59,632 bases of DNA from Neobacillus bataviensis LMG 21833 (GTDB lineage Bacteria > Bacillota > Bacilli > Bacillales > Cytobacillaceae), in the NCBI RefSeq assembly GCF_000307875.1, contig NZ_AJLS01000058.1, positions 1-59,632 of the forward strand, in the 5' to 3' direction. Of this stretch, positions 1 through 7,980 are shown piece by piece (position 1 is the first letter of the stretch; every line of letters starts with the position of its first letter). The position numbers were made by a program, and so were the translations under genes. The notes under the pieces were generated by a model. It did not search any database, was not told where the DNA came from, and saw nothing but the letters and a program-made list of their open reading frames with translations.

Positions 1-18
1 GTGTTTCCTTTATCTCAG

Positions 19-69
19 TTGGAGCGCTCCAGGCCATACGCCGCTGACCAGGGCGCTTGCGCTTTTCTT
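19..69. repeat. Bacillus-type intergenic hairpin repeat, copy 1
   Basis: Read on the minus strand this begins GAAAAGCGCAAGCGCC and ends GGAGCGCTCC, so the ends are partly self-complementary. The same start and end words (AAAAGCGnAAGCGCC and GGCGCTGnAGCT) occur at 27227-27346, and an end fragment occurs near 5236-5263. I infer a dispersed hairpin repeat of the kind common between genes in Bacillus. No gene is visible in bases 1-67. Confidence 0.5.
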
Positions 70-439
70 AAAAATGTTTCACCGCTCCCACAATCATCAG
101 CACCCATGCGGCTAAAAAGCACACACCGCCAATCGGGGTAATCGCACCCAGCACCCCTACCTTCGTCAAGCTCAACAGGTACAAGCTGCCGCTGAACAAA
201 ATAATCCCGGCAAGCATTAACCAGCCCGACCAGCTGAATAAAGAGCTGACCCCGGCTTTCCCAAGCAGAATCCCGAGGATTAAGATCCCCGTAGCATGAA
301 ACATTTGATAGGTTACACCCGTTTTCCAAATCTCCAGGTAATGGGCATCGAGCCTGTCCTTTAATCCGTGCGCACCGAAGGCACCAAGGGCAACGGCCAA
401 AAAGGCATTAATAGCGCCCACAATTATAAATGTTTTCAT
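68..439 (-). CDS. DUF423 small membrane protein (YwdK-like)
   Basis: A 123-residue hydrophobic protein with about four membrane segments. The N-terminal stretch, which contains LGAFGAHGLKDRL, is the recognisable signature of the DUF423 family (B. subtilis YwdK). Its role is unknown; it is predicted to sit in the cytoplasmic membrane. It lies 15 bp downstream of the ywdI-like gene on the same strand, and the same pairing is known around B. subtilis ywdI/ywdK, so the two are probably cotranscribed. The length is normal for the family. Confidence 0.85.
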   Translation of the reverse strand: MKTFIIVGAINAFLAVALGAFGAHGLKDRLDAHYLEIWKTGVTYQMFHATGILILGILLGKAGVSSLFSWSGWLMLAGIILFSGSLYLLSLTKVGVLGAITPIGGVCFLAAWVLMIVGAVKHF

Positions 440-454
440 TTAAAATCCCCCTTT

Positions 455-754
455 TTAAAAGTCAAATAACGAATCGCCATTGGCTTCATCGTCCATCTCT
501 ATTTTTTTCGCCTGCGGTAGCGCCGCCGGCTGCTTAAAAACTTGCTGAGCCATCATGGGCTGTTGAAATACCGGCTGCGAGATGGCGGGTGCCGGTTGAT
601 TTAATGGCATTTCTGATTTTTCATCTAAAATCAATTCGCATAATATTTTAATAGAGTACACTTTTTCCCGCAAGCGTTCTTGCTTGGTACTGCTTTTCGC
701 CAGCTTCAATTCTTCGTCAATTTTTGCAAGTAATGTTTGGATGGAGATATTCAC
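455..754 (-). CDS. YwdI-family small soluble protein
   Basis: A 99-residue protein with a charged, helix-prone N-terminal half (about residues 1-50) and a low-complexity Pro/Gln/Ala segment (about 52-85) holding repeated QPxxxQP-like words. It ends in an acidic tail. The N-terminal half resembles Bacillus YwdI, whose function is not known. There is no signal peptide or membrane helix. It is the first gene of a two-gene unit with the DUF423 gene. The family call rests on the N-terminal pattern and the neighbour. Confidence 0.7.
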   Translation of the reverse strand: MNISIQTLLAKIDEELKLAKSSTKQERLREKVYSIKILCELILDEKSEMPLNQPAPAISQPVFQQPMMAQQVFKQPAALPQAKKIEMDDEANGDSLFDF

Positions 755-810
755 TTCGACATTTCCTTTCCATTTCTCTTATTTCACCTGAGGCTTCGGC
801 AACTTTCGAA

Positions 811-826
811 TGTTCCACGTGAAACA
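811..826. other. parS chromosome-partitioning site
   Basis: The 16 bases TGTTCCACGTGAAACA match the Bacillus parS consensus TGTTNCACGTGAAACA at every position. parS is bound by ParB (Spo0J), which spreads from it and loads SMC condensin near the replication origin. It lies just upstream of the ywdI-like gene, between that gene and the insertion element. This implies that the window is in the origin-proximal part of the chromosome. Confidence 0.9.
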
Positions 827-948
827 AGTCAATAATTGTCAAATAAATCCCCATTTACTTTTTCTACCTCTTATTGTATCTCATAACTTTTAAAAAAGCA
901 TTTTGTGATGTTTTTCATTCCATATCGTATTATCCCTCGTTATGAGTA

Positions 949-970
949 TCCCCATAACTAAAGTTAGGGG
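949..970. repeat. IS right-end subterminal hairpin
   Basis: CCCCATAACTAAAGTTAGGGG folds as CCCC/GGGG plus TAAC/GTTA around a short loop, with one bulged A. It lies about 70 bp beyond the tnpB stop codon. In IS605 elements the guide RNA of TnpB covers this part of tnpB and ends at the element boundary, so a reRNA is likely to be transcribed leftwards through about 1100-945. The RNA itself is inference. Confidence 0.6.
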
Positions 971-1037
971 TTTCGAAAGAATAGGCTTATAAAGCCGCAT
1001 TGTCTTTACGTGGGCTACCACAAGTCCCGCTAATACA

Positions 1038-2540
1038 TCAGGCCGAGGCCTTCAGCTTTGCATGTTTTTTCTCCATGATGATGATTTTCTCGGGGGCTTG
1101 AAGGAACCGTTTTCTTTCAAGTCCTTCAAAGGCATCCTTTACATACTTTCTAACTATATTAAAGGCGCCATTTACATCTGCATGAATGAGCACTTTTGAC
1201 CCTTTTATTTTGTAAAATGCTCTGCTACTCCGATACCCACTAAAATTAGGAAGTTTATCATCTCCGAAAGTTGGAATGGGATCACGGTCCAAGAAACTAG
1301 ACTTGGAGGTGTAGCTTTCTTCTCGGTCGATGACTTGAATTCCTTTTCGTTCCGCCTTGTAGCGAATCATTTCAATGAATGTCGCATGTGGTATTTGGAT
1401 GAAGGTTTGCTTATTAGCCTTTTTCATTTCGACCTCCAATTTCCAACCAATATTTCTTCCTATGATGATGGTATCAATGTTTCTTTCTAGGGCAATTTCT
1501 ACCACTTTTGCGCTTGATTTATGTAAATAATCCATAACGCGGTTATTCCTTTTTCGATCCAAAGAAATCAAGCGGTTTGTGGTAAACCTCCCCTCTCTTG
1601 GATTCTTACCATTTCTTAAAATACACATGTATTTTGCTCTTAATTTGTTATAGTATTGATTTGTCGATTTTAACCCTGTGCCCTTGATAAGCAAAGGCTT
1701 ATGCCCCGTGTTATCGACGATAGTTGCAAGGTTATCTACGCCTAGGTCAATACCCATTACCCATTTTGGCGGAAAAACAAATTCATTTTTTCGTTTATCC
1801 GTTCTTTTGATCTCTTTTTCTTGTTCACCCTTAAAAACGATCTCAATTACATAGCGACCATAGGACGGTACAACCCGAACCTGTTGTAATTTCCCTTCAA
1901 AATGAGCAATCTTTCCAAGGTTTAATTGAAGAGGAGTCCCTGGTAATTTCAATATCCTATCTTTTATCTCAGTAATTTGATTCGTTAAATAGCAAATTGT
2001 TCGGCCATTCTTCGGTTTATATTTTGGAATCTTTGGCTTTCCGGAAAAGCTGGCGGGATTGATTTTATACTTCTTAGAGGCTTCAAAAAAGCTTTTCCAA
2101 TCATCATATACTTTCTTCATCGTTTGTTGATTGGACTGGGAGGACATAGTGGTGTAATCGATTTGTTTCATGACCTTAAATAACGCTTCTACAAAGGCAT
2201 AGCTTATGAATGATCTCTCTTGGGTTGGCATTTCAAAGAGCTTTAACTTTGGTTCAATTATTTTGCCCTTTTTGTCTATCTTTTTAGGTTTCGCTTTTGC
2301 CCTTTCATAGCTTTTCATTCGAATCCCATTCATTTGGGGTAAATAGGTTTCAATATCGATTAACACTTGAAGTTGATTTTCATTTTTTATTTCTTTTCTT
2401 AACGCTGTGTAAACTTGACGAATATAGTAATTGGTGATGTTGTACAAATTTTTTGCCTTAAAACAAAGTAAATCGCAGTAATTGAACAACTCATGTTGAG
2501 GATGAATTTGTATTTTATAGGTACGATACATAGTCTTCAC
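1038..2540 (-). CDS. tnpB: TnpB-family RNA-guided nuclease (OrfB), atypical active site
   Basis: A 500-residue IS605 OrfB/TnpB homologue. The RuvC-I motif GIDLGVDN (about residue 265) and the final RuvC-III aspartate in HADVNGAFN (about 457) are intact. The middle motif reads TIIIGRNIGW where typical TnpB has an IxxEDL-like glutamate, so the canonical glutamate position is glycine. The zinc-ribbon CxxC pair that usually follows YTSK is missing; the segment reads YTSKSSFLDRDPIP. Both changes are, as I recall, shared by a distinct TnpB subgroup in Firmicutes and Fusobacteria, so this is probably not random decay, and the reading frame is intact. TnpB cuts DNA next to a target-adjacent motif using a guide RNA made from its own 3' end. 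Activity here is uncertain. Confidence 0.85.
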   Translation of the reverse strand: MKTMYRTYKIQIHPQHELFNYCDLLCFKAKNLYNITNYYIRQVYTALRKEIKNENQLQVLIDIETYLPQMNGIRMKSYERAKAKPKKIDKKGKIIEPKLKLFEMPTQERSFISYAFVEALFKVMKQIDYTTMSSQSNQQTMKKVYDDWKSFFEASKKYKINPASFSGKPKIPKYKPKNGRTICYLTNQITEIKDRILKLPGTPLQLNLGKIAHFEGKLQQVRVVPSYGRYVIEIVFKGEQEKEIKRTDKRKNEFVFPPKWVMGIDLGVDNLATIVDNTGHKPLLIKGTGLKSTNQYYNKLRAKYMCILRNGKNPREGRFTTNRLISLDRKRNNRVMDYLHKSSAKVVEIALERNIDTIIIGRNIGWKLEVEMKKANKQTFIQIPHATFIEMIRYKAERKGIQVIDREESYTSKSSFLDRDPIPTFGDDKLPNFSGYRSSRAFYKIKGSKVLIHADVNGAFNIVRKYVKDAFEGLERKRFLQAPEKIIIMEKKHAKLKASA

Positions 2541-2653
2541 CTCTTTTTGTCAGAACTAATGTTCCTATTTAATTTAATTATAGCAGAGATTATACTAAAA
2601 AGTATAGTGAGAACACATGATTTTCTTGTAAATAATCAACAAAAAAACAGCTA

Positions 2654-2680
2654 TATCCCAATGTCTAAAGCTAGGGGTTT
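2654..2680. repeat. IS left-end subterminal hairpin
   Basis: This sequence matches the right-end hairpin region at 947-974 in the same orientation (shared words TATCCC, CTAAAG and TAGGGGTTT). It marks the upstream end of the tnpB element, about 40 bp before the modA start codon. Confidence 0.55.
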
Positions 2681-2720
2681 TACTCTACTTTTCGATAATG
2701 AGGTAAAAGGGGCGAGGTCA

Positions 2721-3494
2721 TTGAAAAAAGGTTATCTGTTTTTAGCTGCCATTTTGTTTGTTTTTACGGGTTGTTCTGCTAAGCAGGATGATACGCAGGG
2801 TGCCCCTAAAAAAGACGTTGAACTTACGATTTCCGCAGCGGCAAGCTTGCAGGATGCCTTGACTGAGATTACGGATAATTTTTCTGAAAAAAATAAACAG
2901 ATTATAATCAATTATAATTTCGGTGCATCCGGGGCGCTGCAGCAGCAAATTTCACAAGGCGCACCAGTTGACCTTTTCTTTTCGGCAGCAGAAGATAAAT
3001 TTGAGAAATTAGTCTCGGAAGGATTAATTGAAAGTGGGGTTAATCTTGTCGGAAATGAATTAGTGCTCGTTGTGCCAAAAGGGGCAAAAAAGGAAATTAA
3101 ATCATTTGCAGACCTGCCTAAAGCGGATAAACTTTCGATAGGGACTCCAGAAGTTGTACCAGCAGGCAGTTATGCGAAAGAGGCATTAACGAACTTGAAA
3201 GTTTGGAACTCCGTTGCAGAAAAGGTCGTCCCTGCCAAGGATGTTCGTCAAGTCCTTACATACGTAGAAACCGGTAATGTCGATGCCGGCATGGTGTATA
3301 AAACTGATGCGTTAACCTCTACAAAAGTGGAGATTGCGGCAACTGCCGGGGAAAAGACCCACACGCCAATCGTTTACCCCGTGGGGATTATTAAGGCTAG
3401 TAGCCATCCGAAAGAAGCCATGCTATTCTATGAATATCTGCAAACGAAAGAAGCCATGAAAGTGTTTGAAAAATACGGATTTAAAGGACTGTAA
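2721..3494 (+). CDS. modA: Molybdate ABC transporter substrate-binding lipoprotein
   Basis: ModA captures molybdate (and tungstate) outside the membrane and delivers it to the ModB permease. The 257-residue protein has a lipoprotein signal ending in the lipobox VFTGC, then a mature part with the ModA pattern ISAAASLQDALTEI and FGASGALQQQI, which contribute oxyanion-binding serines. I place the start at TTG 2721, because an AAAGGGG ribosome site sits about 8 bp upstream and the signal peptide begins there. Longer in-frame starts would run into the insertion element. modB starts 9 bp downstream. Supplying Mo fits the Mo-cofactor and formate dehydrogenase genes that follow. Confidence 0.9.
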   Translation: MKKGYLFLAAILFVFTGCSAKQDDTQGAPKKDVELTISAAASLQDALTEITDNFSEKNKQIIINYNFGASGALQQQISQGAPVDLFFSAAEDKFEKLVSEGLIESGVNLVGNELVLVVPKGAKKEIKSFADLPKADKLSIGTPEVVPAGSYAKEALTNLKVWNSVAEKVVPAKDVRQVLTYVETGNVDAGMVYKTDALTSTKVEIAATAGEKTHTPIVYPVGIIKASSHPKEAMLFYEYLQTKEAMKVFEKYGFKGL

Positions 3495-3503
3495 ACGATA
3501 AAC

Positions 3504-4166
3504 ATGACAGACCACTTTTGGGATCCTGTAAAACTATCGCTCGAGGTCGCGGTTGTTTCAGGATGCATTGTACTAGTTTTAGGATTATTTATTGGGCACT
3601 GGATGGCGAAGGCTAGCTTCAAAGGAAAAGCCGTAATCGAAACGCTCTTCCTCTTACCATTAGTTTTACCGCCAACCGTTGTCGGCTTTTTGTTACTAGT
3701 GGTCTTTGGAAAAAAAAGTCCTGTAGGCCAATTCATCGAGTGGCTCTTTCATCAGCCTATTATTTTCACGTGGTGGGCGGCGGTGCTCGCAGCTTTGGTT
3801 GTAGCCTTTCCGCTTATGTATCAATCAGCGAAGGCCGGGTTTGAAGGAGTAGACCGTGATGTTGAGGACGCCGCCCGTGTGGATGGAGCGAACAACCTTC
3901 AGCTATTTTTGCTCGTTTCCATCCCACTTGCGCTCCGGTCGATTATTTCGGGGGGAATCTTAAGTTTTGCCCGTGCGTTAGGTGAATTTGGCGCGACGCT
4001 CATGTTCGCGGGCAATATTCCCGGGAAAACACAGACCATCCCTACCGCCATCTATGTTGCGATCGATTCCGGCAACATGCAGTTGGCCTGGTTATGGGTG
4101 CTATGCATGATCGGGATTTCCTTCTTGATGATTTCCTTCATTCAGCTTGCGAAAAGGAAAAGTTAA
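3504..4166 (+). CDS. modB: Molybdate ABC transporter permease
   Basis: A 220-residue integral membrane protein with five to six predicted helices. It carries the ABC permease cytoplasmic loop at about residues 125-165 (DAARVDGANNLQLF, then FARALGEFGAT), which docks to the ATPase. It forms the channel through which ModA-bound molybdate enters. The length is normal for ModB. It follows modA by 9 bp and ends at a strong terminator. No modC ATPase gene follows; modAB pairs without a linked modC are also known in B. subtilis (yvgL-yvgM), so the ATPase must be shared or encoded elsewhere. Confidence 0.92.
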   Translation: MTDHFWDPVKLSLEVAVVSGCIVLVLGLFIGHWMAKASFKGKAVIETLFLLPLVLPPTVVGFLLLVVFGKKSPVGQFIEWLFHQPIIFTWWAAVLAALVVAFPLMYQSAKAGFEGVDRDVEDAARVDGANNLQLFLLVSIPLALRSIISGGILSFARALGEFGATLMFAGNIPGKTQTIPTAIYVAIDSGNMQLAWLWVLCMIGISFLMISFIQLAKRKS

Positions 4167-4195
4167 ACCCGTACCATTATTGGTACGGGTTTTTA
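4167..4195. terminator. Terminator between modB and moeB
   Basis: A 10-bp perfect stem ACCCGTACCA/TGGTACGGGT with a TTAT loop, starting directly after the modB stop codon and followed by TTTT. An A-run on the other side could let it also stop the convergent moeB transcript. Confidence 0.85.
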
Positions 4196-5212
4196 CCCTA
4201 AAATCCGCTGATACAGTGATTTGGCATGAGTCAAATCCTTCGTCCCATGAATGAGCGCACGGCCATCTTGAAAAATAACCATCCGTTCTGCGCCAATATC
4301 CACCGACAACAAATACGGATTGCCTTTCACCGTGTATCCTAAGGCGCTAAGCTGACCGGCAAGCTGCTCAAGAGAAAATTCACCAATCGTGGACGGGCGG
4401 ATTTGCACCGTATCGCGGCCGCACAACACTGTTGTCTTCGTCCTATTTTCATGATCCAAATACGGATATGTTCGTTCCTCACCGCACGACAAGCAGCCGG
4501 AAAACCTTGCCTTCGACATTTTTAAACTTGTATATTGGTTCCTCCACAAATCAAAACTAACAAAGGTGGTGCGAACTGCCTCCCAATCCTCAACTAACAT
4601 TTTTAGCGCTTCAGCTGTCTGATGGGAAATAACCATTTGCACGGTTGGTGAAATAATCCCGCCGGTATCACAGGTCATCCCCTGTAGCGGGATTGTCCTT
4701 AGTAAGCAATTTAAGCAAGGGGTTTTCCCAGGAAGAATCGAAAAACTCATGCCAAAACTGCCAACACAAGCCCCGTAAATCCATGGAATCCTGTATTTTT
4801 GCGATATATCATTCATAAGCATTCTTGTCTCAAAATTATCTGTTGCATCCAGCATCAAATCGACACCGGCGGCTAGTTCTTCCATCATCTCCGCGGTGGC
4901 GTCGCCAATTACCGCGCGGATCTCCACATCGGAATTAATCGCCCGGAGGCGTTTTTCCGCTGCTGCCGCCTTTGGAAGCTTCAAGGCAACATCCTCTTCT
5001 GTGTAGAGCTGCTGACGCTGAAGATTGCTCGCTTCGACATAATCACGATCAACAATGGTAATTTTGCCGACGCCGGCACGAGTAAGGATCTCGGCGCTGC
5101 CTGAGCCGAGAGCACCGGCACCAATAATAAGCACATGCTTTCTACTTATCTTTTCTTGGCCCTCTTTGCCGATTCCCGGAAAAAGAATCTGCCTAGAATA
5201 TCGTTCATTCAT
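4193..5212 (-). CDS. moeB: MoeB/ThiF-family adenylyltransferase
   Basis: MoeB adenylates the C-terminal glycine of the sulfur carrier MoaD so that it can be thiocarboxylated for molybdopterin synthesis. The 339-residue protein has the E1-like nucleotide fold: RYSRQILFPGIG at the start, the GAGALGSGSAE glycine motif (about 32-42), the ATP-site D and N/R cluster in SNLQRQ, and the DATDNFETR segment. Two cysteine pairs (CLNCLL and CLSCGEE) give the expected zinc site. It lies in the molybdopterin gene set 131 bp beyond moaD. ThiF (thiamine) is the main alternative; the neighbours favour MoeB. Confidence 0.85.
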   Translation of the reverse strand: MNERYSRQILFPGIGKEGQEKISRKHVLIIGAGALGSGSAEILTRAGVGKITIVDRDYVEASNLQRQQLYTEEDVALKLPKAAAAEKRLRAINSDVEIRAVIGDATAEMMEELAAGVDLMLDATDNFETRMLMNDISQKYRIPWIYGACVGSFGMSFSILPGKTPCLNCLLRTIPLQGMTCDTGGIISPTVQMVISHQTAEALKMLVEDWEAVRTTFVSFDLWRNQYTSLKMSKARFSGCLSCGEERTYPYLDHENRTKTTVLCGRDTVQIRPSTIGEFSLEQLAGQLSALGYTVKGNPYLLSVDIGAERMVIFQDGRALIHGTKDLTHAKSLYQRILG

Positions 5213-5235
5213 ATATACGTGACCCCTTTCGAAAG

Positions 5236-5263
5236 AAAAGCTCTAGGGTGCTGGAGCTAGACA
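5236..5263. repeat. Fragment of the intergenic hairpin repeat
   Basis: AAAAGCTCTAGGGTGCTGGAGCTAGAC resembles the end of the copy at 27227-27346 (GGCGCTGAAGCTAGAC). The rest of the 131-bp moeB-moaD gap holds only a small CTCGCC/GGCGAG hairpin near 5308-5323. Confidence 0.35.
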
Positions 5264-5343
5264 ATTCTCAAAGCCGTAACTAATAGATTCTTATATTTTA
5301 AGAAATCTCGCCGAGTGGCGAGCTTTTAGGGCGTTAAGTAACA

Positions 5344-5577
5344 TCAACCGCCGCTAACCGGCGGAATAAACGCAATCTCGTCCCCTTCATGGATGATCTC
5401 ATCATTTGAAGCGAACTCTTCATTAATTGCCGTCATCACAGTTTCCAAACGTGGCAAATCATACTTCACCGAAAGCTCAGCCTTCAGTTCGGATACTGTT
5501 TTCCCGCTGGCATCCAATGACAAAAACTCCGAGCCAACTGCGTCACGCAAATGAGCGAAAAACAATACTTTATTCAT
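5344..5577 (-). CDS. moaD: Molybdopterin synthase sulfur carrier subunit
   Basis: A 77-residue ubiquitin-fold protein ending in PPVSGG. The terminal Gly-Gly is adenylated by MoeB and then carries the thiocarboxylate sulfur that converts cPMP to molybdopterin inside the MoaD-MoaE complex. The opening MNKVLFFAHLRD is typical of MoaD and the length is normal. Its start lies inside the last codons of moaE (8-bp overlap), which suggests translational coupling of the two subunits. Confidence 0.93.
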   Translation of the reverse strand: MNKVLFFAHLRDAVGSEFLSLDASGKTVSELKAELSVKYDLPRLETVMTAINEEFASNDEIIHEGDEIAFIPPVSGG

Positions 5578-6037
5578 CTAAATCACCTGCCTCAGGCTTG
5601 CCGCTTGGATAAGCAACCTTTTCAAGCTGATCTCCCATCCACGATTCGCCGTCTTCCCAATGCTCTTTTTTCCAAATTGGGACAATTTCCTTTATCCGTT
5701 CAATCGCGTAGCGGTTGGCTTCATAGGCATCAGCGCGGTGCGGCGTTGAAACAGCAATCACAACGGCAATATCAGTAATATCTAAGCGCCCGACCCGATG
5801 TGTAATCGCAACACGGGAGCCCGCCCAGCGCTGTTCAATTTCCGTACCGATCTGCTCAAGCTTTTTCACCGCCATCGCTTCATAAGCTTCGTAGATTAAA
5901 AACAATGTTTTCTTTCCATGGGTCAATTCGCGGACGGTTCCAATAAAGGTCGTAATCGCACCGGCCTCACGCTGAACCACTTTATCAATCACCGCTTGAA
6001 TATCAATCGGTTCTTTGGAGATTTCGTACATCTTCAT
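5570..6037 (-). CDS. moaE: Molybdopterin synthase catalytic subunit
   Basis: MoaE inserts two sulfurs from MoaD into cyclic pyranopterin monophosphate to make molybdopterin. The 155-residue product shows GAITTFIGTVR near the start, LxYEAYEAMA, the HRVGRLDI active-site segment and the lysine-containing PIWKKEHWEDG. I chose ATG 6037, giving MKMYEISKEP, because an AGAGGTG ribosome site precedes it by 5 bp and the codon overlaps the upstream moeA stop as ATGA. A longer start at 6061 would add residues unlike the family. Confidence 0.93.
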   Translation of the reverse strand: MKMYEISKEPIDIQAVIDKVVQREAGAITTFIGTVRELTHGKKTLFLIYEAYEAMAVKKLEQIGTEIEQRWAGSRVAITHRVGRLDITDIAVVIAVSTPHRADAYEANRYAIERIKEIVPIWKKEHWEDGESWMGDQLEKVAYPSGKPEAGDLDE

Positions 6038-7965
6038 GATTTCACCTCTTCGGCCAAACATTTTAATACCGGATTCTCAACCACCTGGTAGCCGCCAATT
6101 TGTTCAACCTGCTCCCGGAAGGCGGCCGATTGAATAATCGCCAGAAGCTGTCTGCCGCTTTCACTTTCATAAAAGCTGCGTGTCATCACTAAATCATATT
6201 CTTCATCTGCAACAGGAACAAAGTCCAAGCCCATCGCCTTTGCCGCCGGGTAAATCCCAAGACCGGCACAATTTGCATCACCGTTCACTTCAGCTGCTAC
6301 CGCTAAATGAGAGAACATTTCCCGTTCATAGCCGGTAATCGCCTCTGGCTCCAAACCAGCCTCTTCCAGAAGCAAATCAAACAGGATACGCGTTCCGGCT
6401 CCTTTTTGGCGGTTAACAAAGTTGGCCTCCGTCCGGACTAAATCTGTAACTGCAGCAATTTCAAGAGGATTTCCTTTTGGCAAAATCCAGCCTTGCTTTC
6501 TTTTTAAAAAGGGGTAGAGAACCACGTCTTGCCCGGCTAACATTTTCCTTACGTATGATACATTATATTGCTTTGTGCTTGGGTCAAGCAAATGAATGCC
6601 CGCCACATGGGCCTCTCCCTTACGAATTGCCATAATGCCGGCCATGCTGCCGACATGGGAGGAGACAATTTTCATATCTGTCCGCGCTCGTTTCAGCCCA
6701 GAAGATAACAGGTCTATCGTCAAATCGTGGCTGCCGCAAAAGACGATGGCATGTTTGATTTCCTCAAGCGGGCGCAGCAATTCAACCTCTGCCGTTTCCC
6801 CTTGCTCATAGCCGATCACGTTTGGCGGCACGATTAACAAGCCGTCTGCTCGGACATAAGACATCGTGACCCCTGCCGCTCTTGTCAGCGGATTGGCGAC
6901 ATATTGGCCATCCACATAGCCGATATTCATTCGGACAAAGTCCTCAGCTCCCATTGATGAAACAATGCGGCGCCCAAGTTTTACTGTAACGGTTTGCCTG
7001 AGCGGTTCCGGTATTCCTAAATACTGACATACAAGCGGCCGTACGAACCACTCAAGTGCCAGGTAGGCGGAAACAGGGTACCCCGGAACACCAACGACGA
7101 TTTTCCCATTTATTTTTCCTAAAACGGTTGGTTTCCCAGGCCGCGCGGCGACCCCATGGGTATAGACCTCGCCGAGTTCAGCGATGATGTGGACCGTGAA
7201 GTCCTTTCTGCCTGCCGATGAACCAGCATTGATGACGATAATATCGGAGGTTTCAGCCGCCTCCAACAACACTTCCTTAATTTTCTCCGGCTCGTCCTTC
7301 ACGATCGAATGGAGCTTCGGCTCACCGCCCCAATCCTTGATAAAACCGGAAAACACCGTACCGTTAAATTCAATTATTTTTCCGGAGGAAAGCTCCGCAT
7401 TTGCTTCGACAAGCTCGTTACCTGTCGGGATAATCGTGACCACCGGTTTTTTGACAACAGGAATCACGAGCTGCTGCGCGGCGAGCAGCACACCTAGATC
7501 CGCCGGCCGCAAGGTATGTCCTTGCGGGAAGAGCATTTCCTCTTGGACGATATCCTCGCCAATTGGGCGGATATGCTGCCAAGGGGTGGCCGGTTCAATG
7601 ATTTCAATCGTATCCTCATCCACAATATGAACATGTTCAATCATAATAACGGCGTTGAACGGGGAAGGAATGGCATTCCCGGTATCAACAAAACAAAATT
7701 CCGTCTCTTTTTTTAGAAAAAGCGGATGTTGCTCATGCGCTTGGTAGGTGCTTTCAGCAACAACGGCGATCCCGTCCATTGCTGAGGCGTGGTAGTGCGG
7801 CATCGAGACCCTAGCAAAAATTGGCTCAGCGGTCACACGCCCCAAAGCGTCAACCGTCCCGAGATAATCAATTTCGGGTGTCAGCTCACAAGCTGCCAGG
7901 ATTTGCTCTAGTGCTTCCGCTCGGGGTTTATCTTCTAAATAAATTTTCCGCTTATACTGTTCCAT
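6034..7965 (-). CDS. moeA: MoeA fused to a periplasmic-binding-protein-like domain
   Basis: A 643-residue two-domain protein. Residues 1 to about 400 are MoeA, which inserts molybdate into adenylated molybdopterin; the motifs MPHYHASAMDGIAV, the D/T-rich PTGNELV and the GVPGYPVSAY loop are visible. Residues from about 405 (IVFCGSHDLTIDLLSSGL) to the end match the solute-binding domain often fused to MoeA-like or ModE-like proteins (PBP_like, COG1910). This half could bind molybdate or a molybdopterin intermediate as a sensor; that is inference. The stop overlaps the moaE start. It follows a second moeA, so the two MoeA-type enzymes may serve different cofactor fates. Confidence 0.88.
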   Translation of the reverse strand: MEQYKRKIYLEDKPRAEALEQILAACELTPEIDYLGTVDALGRVTAEPIFARVSMPHYHASAMDGIAVVAESTYQAHEQHPLFLKKETEFCFVDTGNAIPSPFNAVIMIEHVHIVDEDTIEIIEPATPWQHIRPIGEDIVQEEMLFPQGHTLRPADLGVLLAAQQLVIPVVKKPVVTIIPTGNELVEANAELSSGKIIEFNGTVFSGFIKDWGGEPKLHSIVKDEPEKIKEVLLEAAETSDIIVINAGSSAGRKDFTVHIIAELGEVYTHGVAARPGKPTVLGKINGKIVVGVPGYPVSAYLALEWFVRPLVCQYLGIPEPLRQTVTVKLGRRIVSSMGAEDFVRMNIGYVDGQYVANPLTRAAGVTMSYVRADGLLIVPPNVIGYEQGETAEVELLRPLEEIKHAIVFCGSHDLTIDLLSSGLKRARTDMKIVSSHVGSMAGIMAIRKGEAHVAGIHLLDPSTKQYNVSYVRKMLAGQDVVLYPFLKRKQGWILPKGNPLEIAAVTDLVRTEANFVNRQKGAGTRILFDLLLEEAGLEPEAITGYEREMFSHLAVAAEVNGDANCAGLGIYPAAKAMGLDFVPVADEEYDLVMTRSFYESESGRQLLAIIQSAAFREQVEQIGGYQVVENPVLKCLAEEVKS

Positions 7966-7980
7966 GATTCTTGCTGCCCC

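Larger units (their letters stand above)
945..2690 (-). mobile_element. IS200/IS605-type element carrying only tnpB
   Basis: The tnpB gene is bracketed by two similar hairpin-forming sequences in the same orientation: 947-974 (TATCCCCATAACTAAAG then TTAGGGGTTT) and 2654-2680 (TATCCC, then TCTAAAGCTAGGGGTTT). Same-orientation subterminal palindromes are the expected end structure of IS200/IS605 elements, which have no terminal inverted repeats and make no target duplication. No tnpA (Y1 transposase) is present, so movement would need TnpA in trans. Exact boundaries are estimates. The element separates parS and the ywdI-like gene from modA and lies within about 35 bp of the modA start, so it probably replaced the native modA promoter region. 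Confidence 0.8.

Noticed and set aside
15..329. A 104-codon minus-strand ORF at the left edge
   Set aside because: It overlaps the DUF423 gene in another frame and has no family signature.
2493..2720. Long N-terminal extension of modA
   Set aside because: It crosses the insertion element end and lacks a signal peptide; TTG 2721 has a ribosome site and begins the lipoprotein signal.
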